Shown here in pieces: positions 17,608 to 25,435 of a stretch of DNA of 64,000 bases. The DNA comes from Candidatus Delongbacteria bacterium (lineage in GTDB: Bacteria; CAIWAD01), in contig JACKCN010000003.1 of assembly GCA_020634015.1 (NCBI GenBank), forward strand, positions 422,765-486,764, given 5' to 3'. The notes beneath the pieces are model-generated. The model did not search any database and was not told where the DNA came from. It worked only from the letters and a program-made list of their open reading frames with translations. The translations under genes and the position numbers were made by a program. The number at the start of each line of letters is the position of its first letter. Position 1 is the first letter of the stretch.

Positions 17608-18342
17608 ATGAAGAACTGGATCCTGCTGCTGTGCCTGACATGGCTCGCGGCACCCGCTTTCTCGCAATGCCTGGAAATCACGCCTCCGGAAAGCCCCGAA
17701 GCCGTTCTGGTGAACCCGGAGTTTCCGCTGACCTACAAGATGTACTTCGATTTCGTCAACACAGGGGAAGACGCGCAGGCCGTGGATCTGGATTTCGAGA
17801 GAGTGTCCGGCGGAGACGCCTGGACGGTTTCACTGTGTCGCAATGTGACTCTGTGTTATCCACTGTGGCAACTGAACAATTTCCATGTGGTATACACCGA
17901 CACGATTGCCGGAGGCGATCTGGACTTCTACGATGTGCAGGTGGTCACCAACACTCCAGCCTTTGATACCGGAGTCTACGACCTGAGCATTCTTCCCCAG
18001 AACTGCCCCGAGAATGGGGTGGATCTGACGGTCACGATCACCATCACCGACCAGGTTTCCGTGGACGTGCAGCCCCGGCAGTTCTTTCTGAGCCAGAACT
18101 ACCCCAATCCCTTCAACCCCACCACCCGGATTCCCTTCGAGCTGCGCTCCGATGCGCGCATCAGTCTGGATGTGTACGACATCACGGGCCAGCTGGTGGC
18201 CAGTCCTGTGCGTGATGCGGGCTACTCCGCCGGTCTGCACGAAGTCAGTTTCGATGGCTCCAGCCTGCAGTCCGGTCTGTACTTCTACCGTTTCTCGACG
18301 CCCTGGGGCAGCCGGGACGGCAAGATGGTCCTGGCCCGCTAG
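17608..18342 (+). CDS. Secreted protein with C-terminal T9SS-like sorting domain
   Basis: The 244-residue product has a signal peptide (MKNWILLLCLTWLAAPAFS) and a short cysteine-containing beta domain (residues 20-155, with cysteine pairs near 21, 78, 84 and 133). The tail at about 160-244 is a sorting domain: LSQNYPNPFNPTTRIPF, YDITGQLVASPV, SGLYFYRF and a final GKMVLAR. The N-terminal domain is not recognised. It lies 39 bases after a thioredoxin-type lipoprotein and is followed by another thioredoxin; with its cysteines it may be a substrate or partner of these. It differs from the 9449-14310 family in lacking a PPC domain and a sigma-54 promoter of its own. Confidence 0.8.
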   Translation: MKNWILLLCLTWLAAPAFSQCLEITPPESPEAVLVNPEFPLTYKMYFDFVNTGEDAQAVDLDFERVSGGDAWTVSLCRNVTLCYPLWQLNNFHVVYTDTIAGGDLDFYDVQVVTNTPAFDTGVYDLSILPQNCPENGVDLTVTITITDQVSVDVQPRQFFLSQNYPNPFNPTTRIPFELRSDARISLDVYDITGQLVASPVRDAGYSAGLHEVSFDGSSLQSGLYFYRFSTPWGSRDGKMVLAR

Positions 18343-18358
18343 ATCCAACCGCTCAACG

Positions 18359-18389
18359 CGCGTGCTCTGGCCACTGGCCGGAGCACGCG
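18359..18389 (+). terminator. Strong hairpin between secreted protein and TlpA-like gene
   Basis: CGCGTGCTC (18359-18367) and GAGCACGCG (18381-18389) pair over 9 bp, with an inner GGCC-ACT-GGCC hairpin. There is no T-run, so it may act as an mRNA stabiliser or attenuator and not as a full terminator. Confidence 0.4.
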
Positions 18390-18413
18390 TGTCCATATCC
18401 GGAGAGACGATTC

Positions 18414-18920
18414 ATGCCTTTGCGATTTCGCTGGTTCGCCGCCCTGCTTGTCGGGTTGTGCTGCCTTGGTTCGGCCATGGCCGGGGAGAGTGTCAATTTC
18501 AGCCTGAAGGACATTGGCGGCAAGACCGTCGAACTGGCCCCGATGCTGGAAAAGGGGCCGGTGCTGATCAGTTTCTGGGGCACCTTCTGTGAGCCGTGCA
18601 AGAAGGAGATTCCCCACCTGATCGAGATTGTTGACGCACATGCCGAGCAGGGCATGCAGCTCCTGCTGGTCTCGATTGACAGCCCGCGCAGCCAGGGCAA
18701 AGTGCGGCCCTACGCCATGAGCCAGAAGTGGGAGCACCCCGTGCTGCTGGATGCCAACGGCAAGGTGATGAAGCAGCTGAAGGGCCAGAATCCACCGTAT
18801 ACGCTGATCGTCACGGCCGAGGATGTGATCTATCGCCACAGTGGCTATCGCCCGGGTGACGAGAAGGAACTGGCCGCTTTCGTCGAGAGCATGTTCAAGA
18901 CCAAGGCCGATGGCGAATGA
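18414..18920 (+). CDS. TlpA-like periplasmic thioredoxin-family protein
   Basis: The 168-residue protein has a signal peptide (about residues 1-23, ending AMA) and a compact thioredoxin fold: VNFSLKDIGGKTVEL, VLISFWGTFCEPCKKEIPHL with C59 and C62, then PVLLDANGKVMKQL and NPPYTLIVTAEDVIYRHSGY containing the conserved cis-proline region. This is the usual pattern of TlpA/ResA-type thiol-disulfide reductases acting outside the cytoplasm. Its stop overlaps the start of the next gene (ATGA, 18917-18920), so it is translationally coupled to an outer-membrane protein. I infer that the pair works together in folding, electron delivery or cysteine-ligand metal handling. Confidence 0.85.
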   Translation: MPLRFRWFAALLVGLCCLGSAMAGESVNFSLKDIGGKTVELAPMLEKGPVLISFWGTFCEPCKKEIPHLIEIVDAHAEQGMQLLLVSIDSPRSQGKVRPYAMSQKWEHPVLLDANGKVMKQLKGQNPPYTLIVTAEDVIYRHSGYRPGDEKELAAFVESMFKTKADGE

Positions 18921-20491
18921 ACTCATGCAACCTGCGGCTCCTGCTGCTGGCCGGCGCGATCCTGACCGGCTCGGCGCACGCTGATGAGATCGGCTGGACG
19001 GGCACCCTTGGACTGAATCTGGGCCAGGGCGAGATCCGCAACAGTCAGAACGATCTGCTGGATCGCGAATACCGCGAAGCCATTCTGGACACGGACCTGA
19101 GCTGGAAGCAGTTCCGGCTCAACACGGCGCTGGCCTGGCAGTCTCCCTCGGAGTTTCCGGATACGCGCACGATCGACTCCACCCTGATCCGCAAGGCCTC
19201 CCTGCTGCGCGCCTCGCTGGAATGGCAAGGACCCGTGCTGCTGCGGGCGGGCACCATCTCCACCACGTTCGGCCGGGGCATGTCTCTCAGCCTCTACCGC
19301 GACGAGCAGTTGCAGAATCCACTGCTTGACAAGATCGAGCGCGAGGACACGCCCACCACCTGGGACAGTTCGGTGCAGGGCGGCTACCTCGAGTACCTTG
19401 GTGAGACCGTGGCCCTGAAAGCCGTCGCCGGGCATTCCGACTACTACGGCAACCTGTTGGGCATCAATCCGGAATTCACTCGCGACCGGACGACTCTGGG
19501 TCTGGCCTGGAATACGGTGGACGATGTGGTGATCGACGCCGAGACCGATGCGCTGAACCAGGATGTCGAGAACCGCGAACTCTACCTGAGCCAGTATCTG
19601 GGCAATTGGGACTTCTTCGTGAGTCACCTCGAGCAGGTGGTTCCCGAGGGTGAAGCCAGGGTGGCCGGCAAGGGCGGCGTGGCCACCTACGCTGCCGTGG
19701 GTACCCAGCTGCTCGACTGGAGCGTGCGCGCCGAGTACAAGTACTACCGGCTGACCAGCGAGAAACTGCGCTTCAACAATCCGCCCATCGTGCAGCAGGA
19801 AATCCCCTCGCGCCTGATCGCTCGCAAGCGCAAGCGCTTCAATCATTTCGACGATGAGGTTGGCTTCCAGCTGGAGCTGCAGCGCCTGTTCCGGAATGAG
19901 ATGGAAGTCTTCTTCTCGGCCGCCCAGACCTCACGCATGGATCCCGAATCCTCCAGCGCCACGCTGCTGCCCGAGCTCAAGGAAGTCCGCGACGCCTATC
20001 AGGAGTACACGGCCAACTGGCAATGGACCATGCCTTCCGCGAAGCATGTGATGCTGGGGCTGGCCTGGGCCGAGGAGAGCGAGGCCCGCGTGGATGCGCC
20101 CTCGATTCTGTATCGCAACATGGGTCTGTCAGGCAGTCTCTACACACCGCTGCCCCTGGTGCGCGGGCTGGAACTGAACGCCGAGTATCTCTCGCGTGAA
20201 GCCGTGTACGACAAGCACACCCAGGATCTGGCCCTGCTCTGGATGGACATTTTTCCGCTGCCCGATCTTTCGTTCAACCTGACCGCCGATTTCGAGCACC
20301 ACAGCGACACCAACGAGGACTGGATGGGCTCCACGGAGGCGCGCTATGATTTTGCCACTCCGGGGGATCTGCATCACAGCCTGACGGTCTTCGCGGGCCG
20401 CTTGCGTGGCGGACTGGTCTGCAGCAGCGGCAACTGCCGCATCGTGGCTCCCTTCCGCGGAGCCAAGCTGCAGTACACCCTGCAGTTCTAG
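18917..20491 (+). CDS. Predicted outer-membrane beta-barrel protein
   Basis: The 524-residue protein opens with a signal peptide (about residues 1-22, ending AHA). The rest is alternating amphipathic beta-strand sequence with aromatic girdle residues (for example LSWKQFRLNTALAW, LLRASLEWQGPVLLRAG, YLEYLGETVALKAVAG, ADFEHHSDTNEDW), and the last strand AKLQYTLQF ends in phenylalanine, the usual signal for barrel insertion. It resembles DUF6029-type barrel proteins in overall look, but I cannot assign a family firmly. It has no TonB box or plug domain. Coupling to the TlpA-like gene suggests a shared envelope task. Confidence 0.75.
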   Translation: MNSCNLRLLLLAGAILTGSAHADEIGWTGTLGLNLGQGEIRNSQNDLLDREYREAILDTDLSWKQFRLNTALAWQSPSEFPDTRTIDSTLIRKASLLRASLEWQGPVLLRAGTISTTFGRGMSLSLYRDEQLQNPLLDKIEREDTPTTWDSSVQGGYLEYLGETVALKAVAGHSDYYGNLLGINPEFTRDRTTLGLAWNTVDDVVIDAETDALNQDVENRELYLSQYLGNWDFFVSHLEQVVPEGEARVAGKGGVATYAAVGTQLLDWSVRAEYKYYRLTSEKLRFNNPPIVQQEIPSRLIARKRKRFNHFDDEVGFQLELQRLFRNEMEVFFSAAQTSRMDPESSSATLLPELKEVRDAYQEYTANWQWTMPSAKHVMLGLAWAEESEARVDAPSILYRNMGLSGSLYTPLPLVRGLELNAEYLSREAVYDKHTQDLALLWMDIFPLPDLSFNLTADFEHHSDTNEDWMGSTEARYDFATPGDLHHSLTVFAGRLRGGLVCSSGNCRIVAPFRGAKLQYTLQF

Positions 20492-20560
20492 GCAGCGGAT
20501 CGGATCCACCTGAGTGATCCGGTCGGCACAGAATCCCATGCCCGACAGAACGGACGTTCC

Positions 20561-21985
20561 GTGACCCAGACACCCGAGCGGCCCCTGCAGGAATTGCTGG
20601 CGGCCCTGCCTTCCATCGACAGCCTGCTGGCCGAACCGGTCCTGTCGAAGCCGGGCCTGCCCGCACGCCCGCTTCTGGTGCGTCTCTGCCGTCAGGAAGT
20701 GGAGCGCCTGCGCACGGGACTGAAATCGGGAAAGCGACGGCATCTGCCCGAAACCGGGACACTGGCCAGTCAGATTGCAGATCAGGCGCGTCGTCTGCTG
20801 ACCGGTGGCATGCTGCACGTGATCAACGCCACCGGAGTGATCCTGCATACGGGGCTGGGGCGCGCTCCACTGCCCGAGCAGGCCCGCGAAGCCCTGCAGC
20901 GCATCACACGCTCGTTCACCAACCTGGAGTTCCGTCTGGAAACGGGTGCCCGCGGTGTGCGTCACGAGCGGGTAGCCGAGCTGCTCTGTCTGCTCACCGG
21001 GGCCGAAGGTGCCCTGGTCTGCAACAACAACGCCGCGGCCGTGCTGCTGATGCTGCAGGCACTCTGCCGTCGCCGCGAGGTAATCGTGTCTCGCGGGCAG
21101 CAAGTGGAAATCGGCGGCGGTTTCCGCATTCCCGATGTGATCCGCGAGAGCGGGGCCCGCATGGTGGAAGTGGGCACCACCAACCGCACCCATGCCAGCG
21201 ACTATCTGCAGGCGCTGGGACCGCGCACGGCGGCGCTGCTGCGCGTACATCCATCCAACTACCGGATCAGCGGATTCACCAGCCAGGTCGAGCTGGGCGA
21301 GCTGGCCCGGCTGGCGCGCGAGCATGGTTGCCTGCTGCTGGACGACCTGGGCAGTGGCGCTCTGCATGAGCTGGGCGGATTCCGGGAACCCGAACCGCTG
21401 GTGGAACAGTCTCTGGCGGCGGGAGCCGACCTGGTGAGCTTCAGCGGCGACAAACTGCTGGGCGCTTCCCAGGCCGGGCTGCTGGTGGGGCGGCGCGAGC
21501 TGATTGCCAGACTGGAAAAGGCACCCCTGCTGCGCGCACTGCGCTGCGACAAGCTGGGGTTGGCCGTGCTGGAAGCCGTGCTGTCGATCCACGCCGAGGG
21601 CGGCGAGGCTCTGGCCGCACTGCCCGTGCATCGCATGCTCAGCGAGAGCCGGGAGCAGGTGCGATTGCGGGCCAGAAACAGCCTGACGGTGCTGGGTGTG
21701 GCTCCGGATGCCATTGAATTCACCCTTGGACACGGCCGGATACAGGTGGTGGACAGTCTGGCGCGCACCGGATCGGGTGCGTTGCCGGAAGAGGATGTGG
21801 CCAGCGTGGCGTTGCGTATCACAAGTTCGAAACTGAGTGCCGCGCGCCTGCAACGGGATCTGCGCTGCGGGACTCCCGCGGTGGTGGGAGCCGTGCGCGA
21901 GGAAGCGCTCTGGTTGGACTTCAAGGCGATTCTGCCTGGAGAAGAGACGCTGCTGGGAGAGAGCCTGGCGGGTGTGCTCAATTGA
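20561..21985 (+). CDS. selA: L-seryl-tRNA(Sec) selenium transferase
   Basis: SelA converts Ser-tRNA(Sec) to Sec-tRNA(Sec) with selenophosphate, as a PLP enzyme. The 474-residue protein has the N-terminal LPSIDSLLAEP domain, VINATGVILHTGLGRAPLP near residue 87, TNLEFRLETGARGVRH near 121, GALVCNNNAAAVLL near 148 and the PLP lysine near 298 in FSGDKLLGASQAG (the usual GGPQAG is GASQAG here). The length matches known SelA. The start is GTG; an ATG at 20538 is out of frame. A weak 9-bp hairpin (20498-20524) precedes it. The gene is followed by a co-chaperone and selB, so the organism probably makes selenoproteins. No selC or selD is visible here. Confidence 0.93.
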   Translation: MTQTPERPLQELLAALPSIDSLLAEPVLSKPGLPARPLLVRLCRQEVERLRTGLKSGKRRHLPETGTLASQIADQARRLLTGGMLHVINATGVILHTGLGRAPLPEQAREALQRITRSFTNLEFRLETGARGVRHERVAELLCLLTGAEGALVCNNNAAAVLLMLQALCRRREVIVSRGQQVEIGGGFRIPDVIRESGARMVEVGTTNRTHASDYLQALGPRTAALLRVHPSNYRISGFTSQVELGELARLAREHGCLLLDDLGSGALHELGGFREPEPLVEQSLAAGADLVSFSGDKLLGASQAGLLVGRRELIARLEKAPLLRALRCDKLGLAVLEAVLSIHAEGGEALAALPVHRMLSESREQVRLRARNSLTVLGVAPDAIEFTLGHGRIQVVDSLARTGSGALPEEDVASVALRITSSKLSAARLQRDLRCGTPAVVGAVREEALWLDFKAILPGEETLLGESLAGVLN

Positions 21986-22032
21986 CGCGCACTCCTGAAT
22001 GGCAGGGTACTGTCGACTGAAACGAGGTAAGC

Positions 22033-22815
22033 ATGGCGGGTTGGGCAGGCAAGATCATTGGCGGCGGCATCGGCTGGGCCGTCTTCGGACCGATCGGAGC
22101 GCTGATTGGAGGCGTGATCGGCAATACCTTCGACCAGCGCGGCGAGCGCACGGAGGACATTCCCTACGACTACTACCGCAATCAGGATTTCGTGCACCAG
22201 CACACCAGCCGCTTCTCGCGCAATCAGGGCGGCAGTTTCGCGGTGGCCATGCTGGTGCTGTTCGCCCACGTGATTCGCGCCGACGGGCACACCTCCAGTG
22301 CCGAGGTTCAGCGCGTGCGCGATTTTCTGGTGCGGCGCTTCGGACCCGACGAGGCCCGTGACATGCTGCAGATGTTCAGGCAGATCCTCAACCGACCGGT
22401 GGATGTGCGCGAGGTGACGGCCCAGATCGTGGTGCATCTGGACTATGCCGGCCGGCTGGAAATGTGTCACCTGCTCTTCGCCATCGCAATGGCCGACGGC
22501 CAGCTGAATTCCGAGGAAACCCGCGCGATCATGGAGATCGGGACACTGCTGGGCGTGTCCGAGCAGGACATGCGCACCGTGTTCGGGTCCAGCCGGCCCA
22601 CAGGCACAGGCATGCAGGAGGACCCATTCGAGGTGCTGGGGGTGCCGCGCAGTGCCGACACCGATACGCTGAAGAAGACCTACCGCGATCTGGCCAAGAA
22701 ATTCCACCCGGACCGTGTGCAGAGCCTGGGCGAGGAATACCGCGCCTTCGCCGAGGAGAAGTTCAAGAAGATCCAGAACGCTTGGGAGCTGATCCGCAAG
22801 GAGCGGGGGATCTAG
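22033..22815 (+). CDS. djlA: TerB-like and J-domain co-chaperone (DjlA-type)
   Basis: The 260-residue protein starts with a glycine-zipper hydrophobic segment (residues 1-32, GGGIGWAVFGPIGALIGG) that may anchor it in the inner membrane. A TerB-like helical domain follows (about 70-185, AVAMLVLFAHVIRADG and LLFAIAMADGQLNSEE, each with the acidic TerB signature). The C-terminal J domain (about 196-260) keeps the HPD triad in AKKFHPDRVQ, so it should stimulate an Hsp70 ATPase. This order is that of DjlA. It lies 47 bases after selA and directly abuts selB without a gap, an unusual position in a selenocysteine operon. Confidence 0.85.
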   Translation: MAGWAGKIIGGGIGWAVFGPIGALIGGVIGNTFDQRGERTEDIPYDYYRNQDFVHQHTSRFSRNQGGSFAVAMLVLFAHVIRADGHTSSAEVQRVRDFLVRRFGPDEARDMLQMFRQILNRPVDVREVTAQIVVHLDYAGRLEMCHLLFAIAMADGQLNSEETRAIMEIGTLLGVSEQDMRTVFGSSRPTGTGMQEDPFEVLGVPRSADTDTLKKTYRDLAKKFHPDRVQSLGEEYRAFAEEKFKKIQNAWELIRKERGI

Positions 22816-24717
22816 GTGTCACACATCGTCATCGGCACGGCCGGTCACATCGACCACGGCAAGACTGCCCTGGTGAAGGCCCTGACCGGAATGGACACCG
22901 ACACCCTGCGCGAGGAACGCGAACGCCAGATCACCATTGATCTGGGTGTGGCCTTCCTGGGCGATGGGGTCACGGTCATCGATGTGCCCGGTCACGAGCG
23001 CTTCATCAAGAACATGATCACGGGCGTGGCCACCCTGGACCACGTGCTGCTGGTGGTGGCCGCCGACGACGGCATCATGCCCCAGACCCGCGAACACACC
23101 GACATCCTGCAGCTGCTGGGCATCCGCAGCGGCACCATCGTGGTCACGAAGACCAGCATGGTCGATTCGGACTGGCTGGAACTGGTCTGCGAGGAATTGC
23201 GTGAGTTCGTGCGTGGCACATTCCTGGAACACGCGCCCCTGCATCGCGTGGACAGCCTCTCCGGCGCGGACATCGAGGAACTGCGCAGCGGTCTGCAGGC
23301 TCAGCTGGCCGAACTGCCCCCGGTGCAGGAATCGGGCATCTTCCGTCTGGCCGTGGATCGCGCCTTCAGCGTCAAGGGCCACGGCACGGTGGTCACCGGC
23401 ACGGTGCTCTCGGGCCGCTTGAAGACCGGTGACGAACTGGAATTGCTGCCCAGCCTGCGGCGGACCAAGGCCCGCGGCCTGCAGACCCATGGCCAGCCCG
23501 TCGCGAGTGTGAGCCAGAACGACCGGGCCGCGATCAACCTGCAGGCCGTGGCACTGGACGATGTGCAGCGTGGCGACATCCTGGCCACCCCGGGCATCCT
23601 CAAACCCGGCACGCTGCTGGACGTGAGCCTGACTCTGCTGCCCGGCAGTCCGCCCCTGGCCAATCGCGACCGGGTGCGCGTGCACATCGGCACCTCGGAA
23701 ATCCTGGCCCGCGTGGTGCTGCTGGGGCTGGAAGTACTTTCTCCCGGCATGCGCGCCGTGGCCCAGCTGCGCCTGGAAGAGCCGGTGGCCGCACTCAAGG
23801 ACGATCGCTTCGTGATCCGTCGCTACTCGCCCATGCAGACCATTGGCGGCGGCCAGGTGCTGGATCCGCGCCCGCTGCGTCACCGGCCCCACGCGACACG
23901 CGTGCAGGAAACACTGGCCGGCCTCAACAGCTCGGGAACGGTGGCCGAGGAACTGCCCGCCCTGATGCAGGTCTCGCACCAGCCACTCTGGAAGCTGGGC
24001 GACGTGCAGAGCCGCTTCGGAGGCACTGTTCAGGAACTGGAGCCGGCCCTGCGTTCATTGGTGGACACGGGTGTGCTGGTCGAATTGAAAAGCGCTGGTG
24101 AAGCGGGCTGGGCGCTGCCTGCCACCCTTGCGGCCCTGAGCGAACGCCTGGTGCAGCAGGTGCGCCTGTATCACGAGCGCTTCCCCGAGCAGGCCCTGAT
24201 GCCCCTGGCCGAGCTGCGCAGCCGCAGCGGTGTGGCCAGCGAGAACGCACTGTTCGACCACCTGCTGACTCAGCAAGCCTCGTCCCGCCTGCGCATCGAG
24301 GGTGCCGGTGTGGCCGAACGGACCCACGAAGTCACCATTCCCGCCAAGCTGCGTACCAGCATGGATGCGCTGCTGGCCCGCTTCCAGCCCGGCACCCTGC
24401 CCCCGCCGCGCCCCGTCGAGCTGGCCCAGGAACTGCAACTCCCGGCCAGTGATGTGCGCCGCCTGCTGAACCTGCTGCAGAACGAAGGCGCCCTGCTGGC
24501 GATTTCCCCCGAGGTGCAACTGACACCCGCGTGTCACGCCACAATCCTCGAGCGCCTGCGGTCCTTCGCCGCCGACCTGCCCGGGGGCCTCTTCAGCGTC
24601 TCCCAGGCCGGCCAGTGTCTGGACGCCCCCCGCCGCTTCACCGTTCCACTGCTCGAATACCTGGACAAGACCCGCATCACCGAACGCGTGGAGAACGACC
24701 GCCGCTTCCTCGAATGA
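22816..24717 (+). CDS. selB: Selenocysteine-specific translation elongation factor
   Basis: SelB is the GTPase that brings Sec-tRNA(Sec) to the ribosome and reads the SECIS hairpin beside a UGA codon. The 633-residue protein has G1 GTAGHIDHGKTA (7-18), the switch region ending QITIDLG, G3 DVPGHE (56-61), a TKTS sequence at the G4 position, then domain II/III segments such as RAFSVKGHGTVVTGTVLSG near 182. The last 250 residues form the winged-helix repeats that bind the SECIS element (for example DRRFLE at the end). The start is GTG, immediately after the djlA stop. Length and order are normal for the family. A repeat-rich gap of over 700 bases follows. Confidence 0.93.
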   Translation: MSHIVIGTAGHIDHGKTALVKALTGMDTDTLREERERQITIDLGVAFLGDGVTVIDVPGHERFIKNMITGVATLDHVLLVVAADDGIMPQTREHTDILQLLGIRSGTIVVTKTSMVDSDWLELVCEELREFVRGTFLEHAPLHRVDSLSGADIEELRSGLQAQLAELPPVQESGIFRLAVDRAFSVKGHGTVVTGTVLSGRLKTGDELELLPSLRRTKARGLQTHGQPVASVSQNDRAAINLQAVALDDVQRGDILATPGILKPGTLLDVSLTLLPGSPPLANRDRVRVHIGTSEILARVVLLGLEVLSPGMRAVAQLRLEEPVAALKDDRFVIRRYSPMQTIGGGQVLDPRPLRHRPHATRVQETLAGLNSSGTVAEELPALMQVSHQPLWKLGDVQSRFGGTVQELEPALRSLVDTGVLVELKSAGEAGWALPATLAALSERLVQQVRLYHERFPEQALMPLAELRSRSGVASENALFDHLLTQQASSRLRIEGAGVAERTHEVTIPAKLRTSMDALLARFQPGTLPPPRPVELAQELQLPASDVRRLLNLLQNEGALLAISPEVQLTPACHATILERLRSFAADLPGGLFSVSQAGQCLDAPRRFTVPLLEYLDKTRITERVENDRRFLE

Positions 24718-24755
24718 TGACTCGAGAGATTTCGCACACACAAGAACTTCGTCAC

Positions 24756-24771
24756 TCCCGCGCAAGCGGGA
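24756..24771. repeat. Short GC palindrome (type C, copy 1)
   Basis: TCCCGC and GCGGGA enclose a GCAA-type loop. A longer relative stands at 25152-25171, in the opposite orientation of its flanks. Confidence 0.6.
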
Positions 24772-24850
24772 ACCCCGAGGGGTTACACGCCGAACGCAAC
24801 TGAGAAGCCGGCACGATGCAGCCCACAATCCGTTCCAAAATCCCATTTGC

Positions 24851-24910
24851 CAAGCCCCGAATGGGGCACAACACATATGTAGCCCGTGGGGAATCCACGG
24901 GCGGACGTGG
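24851..24910. repeat. 60-base REP-type element (type A, copy 1)
   Basis: The unit contains a small hairpin GCCCCGAATGGGGC, a CATATG palindrome, and a larger hairpin GCCCGTGG...CCACGGGC, ending GCGGACGTGG. Copies 2 and 3 differ from it at only a few positions. Confidence 0.85.
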
Positions 24911-24995
24911 ATCACTCGAGGAGGGATGGGTTTGCTACGAAACACCCCAAAGCGTTGCTTTGGGCTGAGAATGAGATGCCCCTGCGGGGCGCTCT

Positions 24996-25026
24996 CGTAG
25001 GATGGGCAAAGCGCAGCGTGCCCATC
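24996..25026. repeat. GATGGGC palindromic repeat (type B, copy 1)
   Basis: The 31-base unit begins CGTAGGATGGGCAAAGC and ends GTGCCCATC, so its ends GATGGGC/GCCCATC pair around a GC-rich centre. This palindrome type is widespread in intergenic DNA of many bacteria. Confidence 0.85.
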
Positions 25027-25050
25027 ATGCTCTGCGGAATCTGCCCCACC

Positions 25051-25110
25051 CAAGCCCCGAACGGGGCACAACACATATGTAGCCCGTGGTGAATCCACGG
25101 GCGGACGTGG
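25051..25110. repeat. 60-base REP-type element (type A, copy 2)
   Basis: Same orientation as copy 1 and 200 bases downstream of it. In the small hairpin GAATGG has become GAACGG, and one base differs in the loop of the larger hairpin, while both stems are kept. Confidence 0.85.
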
Positions 25111-25151
25111 ATTCACCGAGAGACGCAAGGTGTGCCGTGCAATCGCTCGGG

Positions 25152-25171
25152 ATTCCCGCCTGCGCGGGAAT
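25152..25171. repeat. Short GC palindrome (type C, copy 2)
   Basis: ATTCCCGC and GCGGGAAT are perfect 8-bp arms around CTGC. This is a common intergenic palindrome type in bacteria. Confidence 0.7.
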
Positions 25172-25222
25172 GACCGATTGTGGGTGGCGACTTGTCGATT
25201 TCACTGAACGATCGACCTTCGC

Positions 25223-25282
25223 CAAGCCCCGAATGGGGCACAACACATATGTAGCCCGTGGGCAATCCACGGGCGGACGTGG
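25223..25282. repeat. 60-base REP-type element (type A, copy 3)
   Basis: Same orientation as copies 1 and 2 and 172 bases after copy 2. A single loop base differs from copy 1 in the larger hairpin (GGCAAT for GGGAAT). Confidence 0.85.
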
Positions 25283-25324
25283 AAGGCCTGGTCATTTTCA
25301 TCCTGGACGGCGGTGTGGATGATT

Positions 25325-25358
25325 GATGGGCACGGCCTTCGGCCTTTGCCCATCCTAC
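25325..25358. repeat. GATGGGC palindromic repeat (type B, inverted variant)
   Basis: The element starts GATGGGCACGGCC and ends TTTGCCCATCCTAC, the reverse orientation of the other two copies with a different centre (GGCCTTCGGCC). The outer arms still pair. Confidence 0.7.
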
Positions 25359-25375
25359 AAGCCCAGGCAGCTCAT

Positions 25376-25406
25376 CGTAGGATGGGCAAAGCGCAGCGTG
25401 CCCATC
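25376..25406. repeat. GATGGGC palindromic repeat (type B, copy 2)
   Basis: Identical to copy 1 over 31 bases. It ends only 15 bases before the ribosome binding site of the methyltransferase gene and so probably lies in its leader. Confidence 0.85.
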
Positions 25407-25435
25407 TCTTCATTCAATCGAAGGAGAACACAGCC

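Larger units (their letters stand above)
24718..25435. repeat. Intergenic cluster of palindromic REP-type repeats
   Basis: The whole gap between selB and the methyltransferase gene carries no convincing gene. It holds three copies of a 60-base element, three copies (one inverted and altered) of a GATGGGCAAAGCGCAGC-type palindrome, and two CCCGC...GCGGG palindromes. Short frames across it encode only repeat-derived words. The individual copies are listed below. Confidence 0.85.
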
